A stretch of 64,000 nt of DNA from Mesostigma viride (GCA_009746045.1 RPFO01000104.1:1957948-2021947); one strand, 5' to 3'. Shown: positions 34,479 through 46,833, counted from the first letter of the stretch. The notes: generated by a model from the sequence alone, not told the origin. Translations and numbers: made by a program.

Positions 34479-37382
34479 ATGGAGGCCGAGGATAGCGCTG
34501 AAGGGCATGTCGGACGTGAGGAGAGCGGGGACGTTGGCGATAACGAGGATATGAAAACGGAAATCCTGAAAGAGATGACCAACGGCAACGAGATCCTCCG
34601 AAAAGAAATTCAGCTTTTCGAGACTTTTCTTCAGGTACTTGAGGCCTGCGTGATGCTTCATAATTATTGTTTCTCAAGGCTCTCACGCGAAGCCTGGGAT
34701 GCTGCTGCGAACTTAAGTGAAATAAACTAGGGAAATTGCTTCTATCAAATGAGGCGACCAATGTCGTACGCAGGGCATGCCATCGCCTATCCAGACATAG
34801 ACCAGCCCTACGTGAGGAAAGGCCCGAACCGCGGAAGCTGCCTGGCTGCTTTCAAATCCCGGCACTGATGGGGGACGTGGAAAGCGAGGGAGCGTCAGAG
34901 GGGAAGGGAGGGGAGGAGGCAGGCTGGGAGAGAGGGGGAGTAATAGAGTGGAAGAGATGGGGAGGAATAGCGGGGGAAATAAAATTATAACATGAGTATT
35001 TAAAAAACATGTATAAAGAAGTTAGTGGGCGGAGGCAGGGGGGATAACGAATATTCCGTTGGATCCGAGGCCTTGATTAGAACGTGGTGAGATGTAGGCA
35101 CTGTCCGACTGGGAGTCTGGGGTTCTTAGTTTGAGCACCCATGCTTATGTCCATCATGTGCATCTGCACTCTGGCGTGACGTCCCAACCAAAAGGAACTG
35201 CTGTTTTCTAGCAATATTGATCCAATTCCTTGTGCATTATGGCTGCTGTGGGATGAATGGCCAGTGTAAGGCTGCTAGTAATCAAGGCCACCAGAAGCAC
35301 AGAGTTGATTGCCAGGTTTGTCGTTCTCTGCCGGTTCACCTTGACACATGGGCCTGCCTTCACTTTCTACCGAGAAATGCCTGGTCTGCCATCGAATGCA
35401 TACGGCTCATGCAACTAAGCCCCTTGGCGCCCAAGTCATGTGCCCTAGTGCATCATGCTGCCCCACGCATCACTGTACGCCCTACGCATCGCTCAACGCC
35501 CCACGCATTAACTACGCCCTACACATCACTCAACGCCCCACGCACTGACTATGCCCCATGTGTTGCCCAACCCACAATGCATCGCCCAAGACTGAACGGG
35601 CCACCCAACGCCCTATGCACTGCCCGACGCCCTGCAACTGCCCAATGCCCAACACTTGACCCGTTGCCCAACACCGTATGCATTGCTGATCGCCCAACCC
35701 TTGCCCAGTCTGCATCGCCCATCCCCCAACACCCTGCTCATCCCTGGGTCATTCCCCCAGAGGCTAAACCCGTCCCTGCTCGCCGCGGTGGAGGAAGAAG
35801 AGCCCAAGAAGGGCAAGAAGGTGGTCAAGAAGGGCCGCGGGGGGCCCGGAGAGGCCGGCAAGCGCGAGCGGCTGCTCACGCAGGAGGAGAAGCTCGAGGT
35901 TGCGACGTCAGAGATCGAGATCCTCACCTCGGAGATCGAGAAGGTCAAGCAGGAAGGCGAGCGGCTGCTGGACGAGATCCGCTCCGAGATGGAGGAGACG
36001 GAGGTGCGGATGGCAGAGACCAAGAAGGACACGTACGAGTTCAAGCGGGACATCGTGGTGGGCGCGGAGAGCTCACGGACGGGTCGCACGGTCGCGGAGA
36101 AGATGACGCGGTGAGAGTGAGGGGGCTAATGCTGGCATCTGACCATATTTCTGGCATCCTTAACTCCTTGCTGGCAATTGTTGCTGGTACTAGGATGTGC
36201 GATATTTTGCTGGCATCTTCACGGTTGCGATGAAGATGGCCCGGTGTGTAGAGCGGATTCTGGCATTGAGCATTTTTTTCGGTCTCCTGGCCATCATTTC
36301 CTGGCATTGGCACGGTTGCTGGCATCTGCAGTGTTGCAGAGAAGGTGGCGCGGTGAGTGAGGGCATGCTGGCATCTGGCAACATTTGATGACATCCACGC
36401 AGGGTTGTGGGCATACGTGTGTTGGTGGCACGGGCACTGTTGCGGTGAAGATGACGCGGTGAGTGGGGAGCTGGGAAGAATAATCTGAGAGGTATTCTGG
36501 ACAAGGGAACTGAATAAACTGAGAGGTATTCTGGACAAGGGAACTGAATAAGCTCAGAGGTATTCTGGACTTGGGAACTGAATAAACTGAGAGGTATCCT
36601 GGACCAGGGAACTCAGAGATCAGTTTTCGCGGGACAAGGGGCACATCACGGAGAAGATGACGCGGGCGATGGGATGCTGGCATCTGGGCAAAGACCTTTG
36701 ATGGCATTATTTTGGCAATATTTTGCTGGCATCTGGCAAGTTTTCAATGGCACTCACATGGTTGCTGGCGCTGGCACTCCTTTTGGCATCTTCGCATTTG
36801 CTGGCATTCTATTGTTGTTGGTCTTTGCTGGCACCCAGCACGTTTGCAAAGCCATTCCCTCCCTCTGCTGAACGTGTTCAAGTTCGCCGCGTTTCATGGC
36901 CTCCTTTCCAACCAGGTACCTGGAGGAGAAGCTGCGTGCAAAGGACACGATGATCGAGAAGCTGCGGCTGAAGAACGCGACGCTCAAGACGCAGGTGAGT
37001 AAACAATTACACACTATTATCAATGAGACAACTCTATTATGTATGAGTAAACAGTTACACACAATTATCAGTGAGACAACTCTATTATGTATGAGTAAAC
37101 AGTTACACACAATTATCAGTGAGACAACTCTATTATGTATGAGTAAACAATTACACACTATTATCAATGAGAGAACTCTATTATGTATGAGTAAACAATT
37201 ACACACAATTATCAATGAGACAACTCTATTATGGCCATATTTCCACAGTTGCACATACCCATTTCCCCCTCTTGTGCTTCCCGCACCGCCAGGCATTTGA
37301 ACAGCCTGGACCTTTGAACAGGACCACGATGATGAGAGTAGCTTTGTGAGTTGCTAACTCATCTGCTCGCTTACTCTCTCTC

Positions 37383-37456
<74 letters not shown>

Positions 37457-40400
37457 CACCCCACCCCCCACCCCTTCTTCGCCACCCCCACCCCCACCCC
37501 CTTCTTCCCCCCCCCGCCCCCCACCCCCTTCCTTCTCTCTCGTACCCCTCATGAACAGATCAGCAAGATGGAGCAGCAGCTGAACCAGAAGGAGGAGATG
37601 GGAGAGGTGCTGCATGTGGTCGACTTTGACCAGCTCAAGATCGAGAACCAGCAGTACCTCGAGCGCATCGAGGAGCGCAACAATGAGCTGCTGCGCCTCA
37701 AGCTCACAACGGGCAAGACCGTGCAGGTAAAGGGAGGAATGAGGCGCTCCTTCCTTTGGCTTCCGAAGCAAGCCCAAGGGACTGATTGTTGAAATTCCTG
37801 TGGGCAATACTTAGCTCATGACAGACAAGACTGTGCAGGTGAGCTGGAGGTGGTGGCGGTCAGTTGTGGGGATCCAAATGGGCTGCTTCCCTCGCGAGCA
37901 TTTGTTGCTCACCACGGGCAAGACCGCTCAGCTTGAGGGGGATTGAATAGCTATGTGACCTTTTGGGAAATTGTCAGAGAACCGATGACTACCGACACAT
38001 AGCTTTCTTCTCTATAAATAGCGCAGCCTTTTGGCTTTTCTAATCAGAGAACGGTAGACTACCGACAGATAGCTTTCCTCTCTATAAATAGCGGGCCTTT
38101 TGGCTTTTTTAAGCAACTGGTTGTCTATGATACCACACGACCGCAACCGATTGTTTCTGATAGTCTTTGCTTATGATCTCCAAGCCTAAGCGCACCACGG
38201 GCAAGATGTTGCCGGTAGGTTGCTTCATGCCGCCTTGTTCCTGTAACGTTCACGCAGAGTGCCCCTCACGGGTTGTTATTGTTATCATATGGGCGTGACC
38301 TGCGTTGCTCCCCAAACTGTTCTCTGCCCACACTTTACCCCACCCCCATCCACCCCACCACGCACAACCCCGACCCACTTTTCCAGGTGCTGCCCCCAAT
38401 ATACCCCCCCATCCCCCTCGTGCTCTTTCCTCACACCACTGCGACCATCACCCACATTGTTGCCCCTGCTAGCCTTTTTTCCCTTTACCAATTCTTATGA
38501 CCGTCATCCCCATCACCCCCATCACCCCCCACCCCCACCTCCTTTTCCAGGTGCTTACCTCGGTGAAGAAGATGCTGTCCACGCTGGGCGGTTTGCGTCC
38601 ATAAATAACCGTTGTTTCTTTTCCCTTTTCCCTGGTGATGGTCGCCCTCATGCCCCCCCTCGCCCCACGACCCCACGCGCGCCTAGGTGCTCAACTCGGT
38701 CAAGAAGAAGCTGTCGACACTTGGCGCGCAGTCCACGTGGCTGCGGCGGGAAACGGCGGAGCGCCGCGAGCAGCTGGCCAAGTTCGGGGAGGACGTGCGC
38801 AAAGTCCGCGAGGAGAAGGTGAGAGATCCCTTGCCGTGACGAATATGTTTCACGGGCCAAGTTCGGGGAGGACGTGCGCGGATTCGTGAGAACAGGGCGA
38901 TTCGTCCACAATACCATGGACAATCCTGGGTTAATCGGTACCCACATGGAACCGCGAGCGGCAATGCACAGCACCTCCTCCCCTCTTCTCCCCTCTTCTC
39001 CCCTCTTCTCCCCTCTTCTCCCCTCTTCTCCCCTCTTCTCCCCTCTTCTCCCCTCTTCTCCCCTCTTCTCCCCTCTTCTCCCCTCTTCTCCCCTCTTCTC
39101 CCCTCTTCTCCCCTCTTCTCCCCTCTCTCCCCTCTTCTCCCCTCTTCTCCCCTCTTCTCCCCTCTTCTCCCCTTTTCTCCCCTCTTCTCCCCTCTTCTCC
39201 CCTCTTCGCCCCTCCTCGCCCCTCTTCTCCCCTCTTCTCCCCTCTTCTCCCCTCTTCTCCCCTCTTCTCCCCTCTTCTCCCCTCTTCTCCCTCTTCTCCC
39301 TCTTCTCCCCTCTTCTCCCCTCTTCTCCCCTCTTCTCCCCTCTTCTCCCCTCTTCTCCCCTCTTCTCCCCTCTTCTCCCCTCTTCTCCCCTCTTCTCCCC
39401 TCTTCTCCCCTTTCTCCCCTCTTCTCCCCTCTTCTCCCCTCTTCTCCCCTCTTCTCCCCTCTTCTCCCCTCTTCTCCCCTCTTCTCCCCTCTTCTCCCCT
39501 CTTCTCCCCTCTTCTCCCCTCTTCTCCCCTCTTCTCCCCTCTTCTCCCCTCTTCTCCCCTCTTCTCCCCTCTTCTCCCTCTTCTCCCCTCTTCTCCCCTC
39601 TTCTCCCCTCTTCTCCCTCTTCTCCCCTCTTCTCCCCTTTTCTCCCCTCTTCTCCCCTCTTCTCCCCTCTTCTCCCCTCTTCTCCCCTCTTCTCCCCTTT
39701 TCTCCCCTCTTCTCCCCTCTTCTCCCCTCCTCTCCCCTCTTCTCCCCTCTTCTCCCCTCTTCTCCCCTCTTCTCCCCTCTTCTCCCTCTTCTCCCCTCTT
39801 CTCCCCTCTTCTCCCCTCTTCTCCCCTCTTCTCCCCTCTTCTCCCCTCTTCTCCCCTCTTCTCCCCTCTTCTCCCCTCTTCTCCCCTCTTCTCCCCTCTT
39901 CTCCCCTCTTCTCCCCTCTTCTCCCCTCTTCTCCCCTCTTCTCCCCTCTGCCCCTTTCTTTGATGGCTCAGTCAAACAGCCTGTGCTGCCCCCTGGCACA
40001 GGATGTGTATGGCCTCCCCTTTTATGGCCTCGCTGCAACCCCAACCCCGTGCTGCAGTTGGCCGTGGATAGGTAGTCCATGACCTCCCCTTACCCCCTAC
40101 CCTGCCGCTCCTCCCTACATGGCCAGGTGATGCAGCTCTGGTTGAGCACTGAATGTGAATTGCCCCCCCCCCCCCCCCCCCCCGCCCCCGCCCCCGCCCA
40201 CACACACACGATTTACAACTTCCCCTGCTGCAGGTGGCGGCGGAGAAGCAGTACATTCCACCCCACCCCCTTTCCCTCCCTCTATGGTCGTGTGACATTC
40301 CATGCTGCCTACGAAACGCCCATCGCACCGCACTTCAACCCACCCACCCCTGCAGGCGGCGGCGGAGAAGCAGTACAAGCTGCTCAAGCAGGAGCAGGAG

Positions 40401-41380
40401 GACACCGACCTGCCCGAGGTGTTGGACTATGTCAAGCTCAAGGCGGAGGTGTCCACGATGGAGAAGAAGGACATGGACTGGACGCGCAAGGTAGGCTGTA
40501 TGGAGGCTATATACAGCTAGTTTACTAGGTGTTTTGTTTTGTCGTAGAGGAAGGACATGGACTGGACGTGCAAGGTGGGCCACTGCTAGGCTGCTTTTGT
40601 TAGGCCAGTTGGTCAGTTACCTAGTTGTGCTTTGATTGAAGAAGGACATGGACTGGACTCGCAAGGTGGGGTAATGTTAGGCTGGATACTTGTAGTTGTC
40701 TTGCTGATGGTTGTGTGATAGAAGGACTGGACGCGCAAAATTGCTGTTGTTAGGCTAGTGGGTGTACTAGATGATTGCTGTAGGCGTGAGCATGGACGCA
40801 CTGTAGTGGTGGGCCGGTTAGAGTACTTGGTATTTGCTTGAGTAACTTGCCTTATGATGGAATACGGACAGGGGCTGGACTGGATGCGCATAGTGGACTG
40901 GTTGTAAGCTAGTGAGGGGGTTGTTTGCCACTTGATTCTGTGGGCAGGTCTTGTTAAAGTAGGTCCTACGTTCATCTTGCGTGGTACCTCTCACGTGGCG
41001 CATCTATCTCATTCCCCAGGCAGAATGCAATGTCCATTGGACTACTACTCATACAATGTCCTCCCTTCCACAAATGCTTCCCCACTATTCTTGCCTTCAC
41101 CATACCTGGCTCGCTTAATAATATTCACAAAGAAGTTGTCTCTCTTAATAATACTTCCACCGCATCGCCTCCACCAAAATGCATTGACTACACCAGGGCT
41201 GAATGCAAGATTTGCTGTATGCATGCCATGCCCCTCCCTTTTACGTTTCGTATCGCCACCATGCAATTTGCATCCGTCACCAATATAATTGACCGCCTCC
41301 ACCAGGTCGAGATTTCGGAAATGGAGATCAAGCGAACCCAGCGGCAAGTGCGCACGATGCAGAGAACGATGGGCAAATAG
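34479..41380 (+). CDS. CFAP263: Cilia/flagella-associated coiled-coil protein CCDC113 (CFAP263/FAP263)
   Basis: Seven exons with matching phases give about 364 residues, close to the usual CCDC113 length: 34479-34634, 35761-36110, 36916-36994, 37559-37726, 38687-38818, 40356-40490 and 41306-41380. The N-terminus is acidic and ends in EIQLFETFLQ. A Lys-rich linker follows, then an almost continuous coiled coil. Signature phrases of the DUF4201 domain are LRLKNATLKTQISKMEQQL, GEVLHVVDFDQLKIENQQYL, NNELLRLKLTTGKT, DLPEVLDYVKLKAEV and the final VEISEMEIKRTQRQV. CCDC113 works with CCDC96 (CFAP184) on axonemal doublet microtubules near the base of radial spoke 3 and the nexin-dynein regulatory complex. 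CCDC96 shares the domain but has a much longer acidic N-terminus, so CCDC113 fits better. Its presence implies a motile cilium at some life stage. Confidence 0.88.
35455..35750 (+). repeat. Degenerate ~25-bp repeat (TACGCATCACTCAACGCCCCA)
   Basis: About ten diverged copies of ACGCATCxCTCAACGCCC in CCDC113 intron 1, ending at the acceptor of exon 2. They keep a frame open across the acceptor, which makes the exon look longer than it is. Confidence 0.7.
36484..36620 (+). repeat. 34-bp tandem repeat in CCDC113 intron 2
   Basis: Four copies of TGAGAGGTATTCTGGACAAG followed by GGAACTGAATAAAC, the last ones diverged. Confidence 0.85.
36995..37240 (+). repeat. 48-bp tandem repeat starting at the exon 3 donor
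   Basis: Five copies of a 48-bp unit beginning GAGTAAACAATTACACACAA. The first copy begins inside the splice donor itself (CAG/GTGAGTAAACA). Later copies have TATGAGTAAACA, so the donor-like word is repeated every 48 bp. Confidence 0.9.
37370..37455 (+). repeat. (CT)n microsatellite before CCDC113 exon 4
   Basis: About 40 CT units, followed by C-rich sequence up to the exon acceptor at 37558. Together they form a pyrimidine tract of nearly 190 nt. Confidence 0.97.
38975..39950 (+). repeat. ~1-kb array of the 10-bp unit CCCCTCTTCT in CCDC113 intron 5
   Basis: About 97 units of CCCCTCTTCT with rare one-base changes and 1- to 2-base deletions. One strand is all pyrimidine for almost 1 kb. Open frames of 402 (+) and 465 (-) codons cross it only because the unit lacks stop codons. 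Confidence 0.99.
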
Positions 41381-41964
41381 GGCTGGCCCATGGATAAATC
41401 GGAATAGAGACTATTTCTCATGGACGGATTGGAGAATTCTCTCATAGGTACAGGATGCCCAGCTCATTTCTGTACTTGTGGGCATTGTCCTCATTGAATC
41501 CACTGCAATGGGATTCTATGATGGTGGGCATAATTGCACCGGAATGCCGAGAATTTGGAGTGTGCACGCATATATCGAACATTTTATGAAATACCTGCAG
41601 TTGGTGCCAGCCTACAAACTTTGGGCCCCCCTGAACCATGCAAGGGGAAGCAGCTGACTGATGGATATTGTGTCAAGCGGGAGAACCATCCTTGGATGTG
41701 ACTTGCATCATCTAGCTCGTCTGACAGCAACGCAACAAATGCATAAGCTCATGGGCGACATAAATACAGACAGAAGTCTCATGTACATGCAAACAAGTTT
41801 TGAACACGTAAGATAAGACAATGCTGCTTGGACACCTGTAAAGATAAAAAAGTAATAATTTTATATGCATGGCTAACACTAGTTGCATGTCTCACTTACA
41901 GTACTAGTAACGTTAACATATAGTAATTTTAGTTCGATTGTTTGCCACCATGCATCCATCTCCT
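41381..41964. other. 3' flank of CCDC113; no gene recognised
   Basis: AT-rich non-coding sequence. A TGTAA word at about 41836 is a possible polyadenylation signal, unproven. Confidence 0.35.
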
Positions 41965-42020
41965 GTCGGGGTAATTATATAATTTTAATGCTCTGTGACT
42001 CCCCAACAGGACCACGAGTA
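41965..42020 (+). mobile_element. LINE family A 3' tail remnant
   Basis: Carries GCTCTGTGACTCCCCAACAG with a following CCACGAG, a diverged copy of the conserved 3' hairpin also found at 43684, 45889 and 48607. It lies just upstream of the RT ORF, suggesting tandem insertion. Confidence 0.6.
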
Positions 42021-42191
42021 TATTATTGAGACAGCTATATATTCGATGCTAGCTGGATGCATGCAAGGCGGTCCAACGTATACATCGTGTGAGGACTAGA
42101 GTACCTGATTTTGATTTCAACGTACGTAGTAGTCTCTCTTAGTTCTTGGCGGATCGATATATATTAATAATATATAATTACTTACAGCAGA

Positions 42192-43740
42192 GTGAAATCA
42201 CTCAAACCAAAGCAAACGCCCAGCTATAGATCGATACCTCACCTCAGCGAGACTCAGCACGGCTTCCGTTCAGGTCGCAACACAGTACAGGCGCTCTTCG
42301 CTACTCGCAGACTGGTGGAGGAACTGCAACGCCTTCAGCCTGGTGAGTCCCCTTTGCACCTTGTGCTGGTGGACTTCATCAAAGCCTTCGATTCGGTTTT
42401 CTGGCCTGCGCTTTGGGACATCCTCGAGTTGTTCCGGATCCCCCGCCCCTTGATTGCTGTCATCCGCAACCTGTATGAAGGGTCCACCACTTCGGTGCGC
42501 ACTTCTTACGGGACCACGCCCCCATGCCCTTTACAGAAGGGTGTGTGGCAGGGCTGCGTGCTGTCGCCCTACCTGTTCATTATTGTTGTCGAATACGTAA
42601 TGATTCAGGCGCGCAAGCGATTTGCCCGCATCGTGGGCAGGGAACCAGGAGTGCAGGTTGCTAACAAATTCTGGCATGGCGGTGCGGACACGGAGATTCG
42701 GCTAGCAGACATCATTTACGCAGACGACACCACCCTCTTCGAGGACACTGAGCACGTGCACACATGGCTTGACTGCCTGGCTCTCGAGGCCCGTGCAGTG
42801 GGGCTTGAGGTCAGCAAGAAGACAGAGGCCCTGGCGGTTGGGCTCACCAACCCAGCGCCGCCCCTCTATCTCCTAGACGGCTCTCGAGTCCTGTATCGGG
42901 ACCGCGTTAAGCTGCTGGGCAGCCTGCTCCCTAGCTGCGAGGTTGATGTGGACCACCGCATCTCCCTCGCCTGGCACGCTTTACGCCAGTACCGGGCCCT
43001 GTGGCGCAAGCCCCTGGGCAAGATCGAGAAACAGGACCTGTTCAAGGTCCTCGTCCTTCCTGTTCTCACGTATGGCGCCGAGACGTGGACCCTCACCGCC
43101 GACCTGGCCCGCAAGCTGGACGGCGCGGTCACCAGCATGCTGCGTTCCATTTTCAGAGTAGGATACGCTGCTCATGTCCGCAATGAGGACCTGTACCAGG
43201 GCATGCCCTATATCACCAGCACAATTAAGCAACGCCGCCTGCAGCTAGTAGGGCACCTAGCTCGCACCAACCAGGTAGACACCTCACGTGGCCCCCCCGC
43301 AGGACTGCGACCAGCCCAGCCTGGCCGGCACCTCCTGACGTGGGCTGGGCCCAGTGATGTTAGACGCCGCAAGGCCCGCACCTTCAAGGAACAGCTAGTA
43401 GAGGACATGGGGGGCCTAGGCCTCTCCGTGATTTGGAAGAAGATGATGGACAAGGCCAAGTGGGCCCAGGTCATAGAGGAGAACGAGCCCCCCCCAGTGG
43501 GGAAGCGCCCGCGTGTGCAATCCCGCGGGAGGCACGCTAGATAGCTCCCCCTAGGGCAGCGTGCGGCTGCCCAGATAGATGTTGTAGTTAGAATGTTGTT
43601 AGATAGATGTAGTATGTAGCCAATGTAGATAGATTAGACCGGTAGGAATGTGTGCACCCATCCATCCATCCATCGGGGTTAATGCTCCGTGACTCCCCAA
43701 CGGGAGCACGAGTCTAATTAATTAATTAATTAATAGATCG
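42192..43740 (+). mobile_element. 5'-truncated LINE with long reverse-transcriptase ORF2 fragment
   Basis: The open frame 42192-43544 (about 450 codons, no ATG at its edge) encodes the RT palm and C-terminal part of a non-LTR retrotransposon. Visible RT motifs are QHGFRSGRNT, LVLVDFIKAFDSVFW (motif A), KGVWQGCVLSPYLF (motif B) and ADIIYADDTTL (motif C with YADD), followed by the VKLLGSLLPS and TYGAETW segments. The endonuclease domain and first RT motifs are missing. The stop is followed by a short 3' UTR with the hairpin at 43684-43707 and a (TTAA)n tail at about 43716-43735. The intact frame suggests a fairly recent insertion. Confidence 0.9.
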
Positions 43741-43750
43741 ATATATATAC

Positions 43751-43820
43751 ACAAACTGCAGGCTTGAGCTACCATGGTCCGGATTCTCCCGATTTCTGGC
43801 CTGCGCTGGTTGTCTCCTTG
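43751..43820 (+). repeat. ~65-bp repeat shared with 21030-21095
   Basis: GAGCTACCATGGTCCGGATT and the following TCTCCCGATTTCTGGCCTGC are identical in both places and end in GGTTGTCTC(C/T)TTGATA. The same end appears in reverse at 1230-1262. It links to the GTCTCCTTGATAT family. Confidence 0.75.
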
Positions 43821-44094
43821 ATACGTGCAGCTTTGTTTATTTTTTCGTGGGTGCCTTTACTCTGATGTAAGTAATTATATTTTTAAATATATATTCATCG
43901 AGATATTAAATGATACGTACTGCGGAGGTGAGAGTGGCATGCAACATAAGGAAATCAAACCCCAAAAAGCAGAACCCTAGAGACAATATAGTAAGAATCT
44001 GACACGGGCATGCATGCAAGGAGTAAACCTACAAACCTGGCCGGCAGCACAAGCTAGCTAGGTACAACTAACTATGTGCAACGTCTAAAACTAT

Positions 44095-44600
44095 ATGACA
44101 CACAGCCACACCTCTGCCGGCCCACCAGGCCGGGGAAGTGACCTACACTGCGGGTGGGTGAGGTACAAAGTCGGCCCGGACGCGGTGGATCGAATAACAC
44201 ATCAGCCACCGTGCGAGACCATGCGAGTTAGGGCGAGGGACAGGTGCTGCCGGCCTGCCGCCAATAAGAGGACCATGTCCAGGCAGACCACGGGGCAGTC
44301 TGACCCTCGTCGGTCGAGGCCTGCGCGGTCTTCCCGCCGCTGGCAGCACTCGTGAAAAAACTCCGCCGTTTTGGGGCCCATATATGGCCCCGAACTCCTC
44401 AAGGACAAAGGGGATGACCCGGTGGGCCGCCCCACATTGCCGTACGTAGGAGTAAACTTGTCGCGCTCGGCCACATGCAGCGCGCGGCAGTGCTCAGTCA
44501 GCGCCGGCATCAACAGCCACCCCGCGGAGGATGTGGCGCGACCGGAGAGTGGCCAAGCCACGGAGACATCAACATGAGCAGCTGGCAACCCTGCCCATCG
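44095..44600. other. Possible LINE 5' region, unrecognised
   Basis: GC-rich sequence before the ORF1 copy. Open frames on both strands (about 86 and 128 codons) match nothing I know. Position suggests a LINE 5' UTR, but this is inference. Confidence 0.3.
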
Positions 44601-44769
44601 TAATCTAGGTACGGTAATGTCGTGGCGCTGGAGCTGGGGGTATAGAGGGCGGCCCCGCCACCTGCATCCTCACACTTGGTGGAGTGGGGAAAGACCGACC
44701 GTTCGAACCAAGGCAGTAACACACCATGGCGCAGGCATCTGAGACGCATGCGGCACTTGTCTCTCGCCT

Positions 44770-45957
44770 AAACCAGGTGGAGGGCGCAAGTGCGGCGTGC
44801 TCATGACGAAGCTTGAAGCCATCACCGCCCACACCGAGGCCCTGGCCTCACAGGTCCCAAAGATAGCGGAGCAGACGGCCACCATCGCATCCCATGCAGC
44901 CACCCCGGCACTGGATGCTGGTGACCTCCCGCCCCTCTCTTATGCGGACCTGCTGCGGACAGCGATCGCCTCCACCACCGACGCCATCGCTACGAAACTC
45001 CAGGAGCTTGAAGACCTCCGCCAGGCCCAGCAACGGGAGGCCGCCGACCGCGCCCGCCGCGAATGCCGGGTGTTGCTGCGTCGTTTCCCCCTGGCAGAAG
45101 CCACTGAGGTGAGACGTCAACCTCCCTTGCCGACGAGCTTAAGGACCAGCTCCTTACCCTCATGGGCCTGGTAGGTGTGGTAGAACTGCGTGGGTGCCAC
45201 CGCCTTCCCCACTCACGGGATAAGGCGGCTCCCCTGGGCACCAGTCCTGCTCACCTTCCCCTCCCGTGAGGACAAGCAGCGGTTCCTCTCTACCTCGTCG
45301 CCAGCGGTTGCACGACCTCACCTGGACGCTCAGGACGACGACCTGACCCCCGCTCAGCAGTGCTCAGCAGCGACGCGACCTGTGGCCGGAATACCTCCGC
45401 CACAAGCAGGACCCCCAGAAGAAGCCCAAGGTGTACTGGAGGGGCGGGGACCTGATGATCAACCACAAGATGTGGATGCCCCCAGCGGGCTAGAATAGAA
45501 TAGCCCTAGCTTGTATCCATTGGTATAGTCACTGCCACTATGGCAGCCATGCTTAGAATGTCGGTGCCTAGATGTGCCAACTTACCTAGTCACGTGCACC
45601 GCTCACGCACGGTACACAACCAGCCATAGCCTTAGCAGTTGTTAACTAGTCCTTGTACAGCCATGCTACGTCCTGGCTACTATGATCAGATTACTTGCCC
45701 ATGCTCCTTGTTATGCCATGCTCACATGGGTCTTATTGCACCCACAGACAGACTGCCGGATCGTTAGCGTGTCCGTTTAGCTAGCGTGCGAATGCAGCTG
45801 TGGCATGCCTTAGGCCGGCATGAAGGAGACTGGGGGCCCTCTGCCCTTTCTCCTGTTGTGCACACACAGGGATTAAAAGCACTTCGGTGCTCCGTGACTC
45901 CCCAACGGGAGCACGTGTTTAATTAATTAATTAATTAATTAATTGATTAATTAATTA
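44770..45957 (+). mobile_element. LINE copy with ORF1 and 3' UTR but no ORF2
   Basis: 44797-45174 encodes a coiled-coil ORF1 part (TKLEAITAHTEALASQVPKI, then LQELEDLRQAQQREAADRAR). A frame-shifted C-terminal domain follows with a DDLTPAQQ-like word and an LWPEYLRHKQDP-type phrase in another frame. The sequence then passes directly to a 3' UTR ending in the hairpin at 45889-45912 and a (TTAA)n tail to 45957. ORF2 is deleted, so the copy is non-autonomous. Confidence 0.65.
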
Positions 45958-46833
45958 ACACACCACGTCCGCAGGAGAGCCCTTACAGAGATAGAGGAAC
46001 CACAGTTCTGGTTCTGGTGGCCACCCGTGCACACGGTGTACACAGTGCGACGATTCCTGGCAGTAGTATCGAGGGCAATTAAGCCTGCAGCTGCCGCAGG
46101 CCGGCCACGACGCCGTGACGAGAGGTTGCAGGGCACACATGCAGCTGGTGGCGGATGGCGATGGCGTAAAAGGGCCGCCGGAACCAGCGTGAACAGAGGG
46201 TTCACGGGCCGGGATCGAGGGCGCGAAGGAGCCAGGAAGGCGGACCCAGGGCTGGCACGCTCGACCCCTCGAGGGAAACAGAGTGTCAGTGAAGCCAAGC
46301 CCGCCCCTGATCGTTCAAGCCCGTGTGCAGATCCATAATATCCAGTTGGCAAAGTGTAGTATACCCGCGCAGGTATTTTGTTGTTCTTCATGAACGCAGG
46401 CAGGGAAGGCATTGGCCGGTCTCAGGGACGACCGATTGGACGCGCTAGGGTGTGCCCCGAGGCAGGCGCTAGTAGACGGCTAGGGGCGGGGCAGATCAGA
46501 GGTCGCAGGCCGGCCTGCTGCACTGTCAGCCTGCACGAAGGGGACGGGGCATGGGGTGACTGCAAGCCAGGGATGGCGCTCGATCACGGCGCCGGGGACC
46601 ATGCAAACGGCGGGTCTCCACCTAGGACTGAGCAACCGGAAGCCATTCAAGCAAGGCTGTCACGTCCGTGATCATTTACGTCCGTGCACTCGAGAAACGG
46701 CTGTTCACCGAATCATTTATTTACGTCCGGTTCAGTGCCGTTGGTTTGGTTCCGCGGTATAGCCGTTTGGCTTGGATTTATTCAAGTCTGGGTACCGGCC
46801 GGTGTGAAGCGCCGCGCCGGATGCTAGTACCCA
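45958..46833. other. Intergenic, no gene recognised
   Basis: Mixed sequence between a LINE tail and a foldback element. Short open frames only; none has a known motif. Confidence 0.35.

Noticed and set aside
35085..35160. tRNA-like GACTGGGAGTC stem with a GGTTC word
   Set aside because: No acceptor stem or proper T-arm could be paired, so no tRNA gene was called.
35217..36233. 338-codon open frame on the plus strand
   Set aside because: Runs through the ACGCATC repeat and then reads CCDC113 exon 2 in a wrong frame, giving Arg/Gly-rich sequence.
38683..40082. Open frames of 465 (-) and 402 (+) codons
   Set aside because: They translate the CCCCTCTTCT microsatellite; the unit simply lacks stop codons. 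The region lies between two solid CCDC113 exons.
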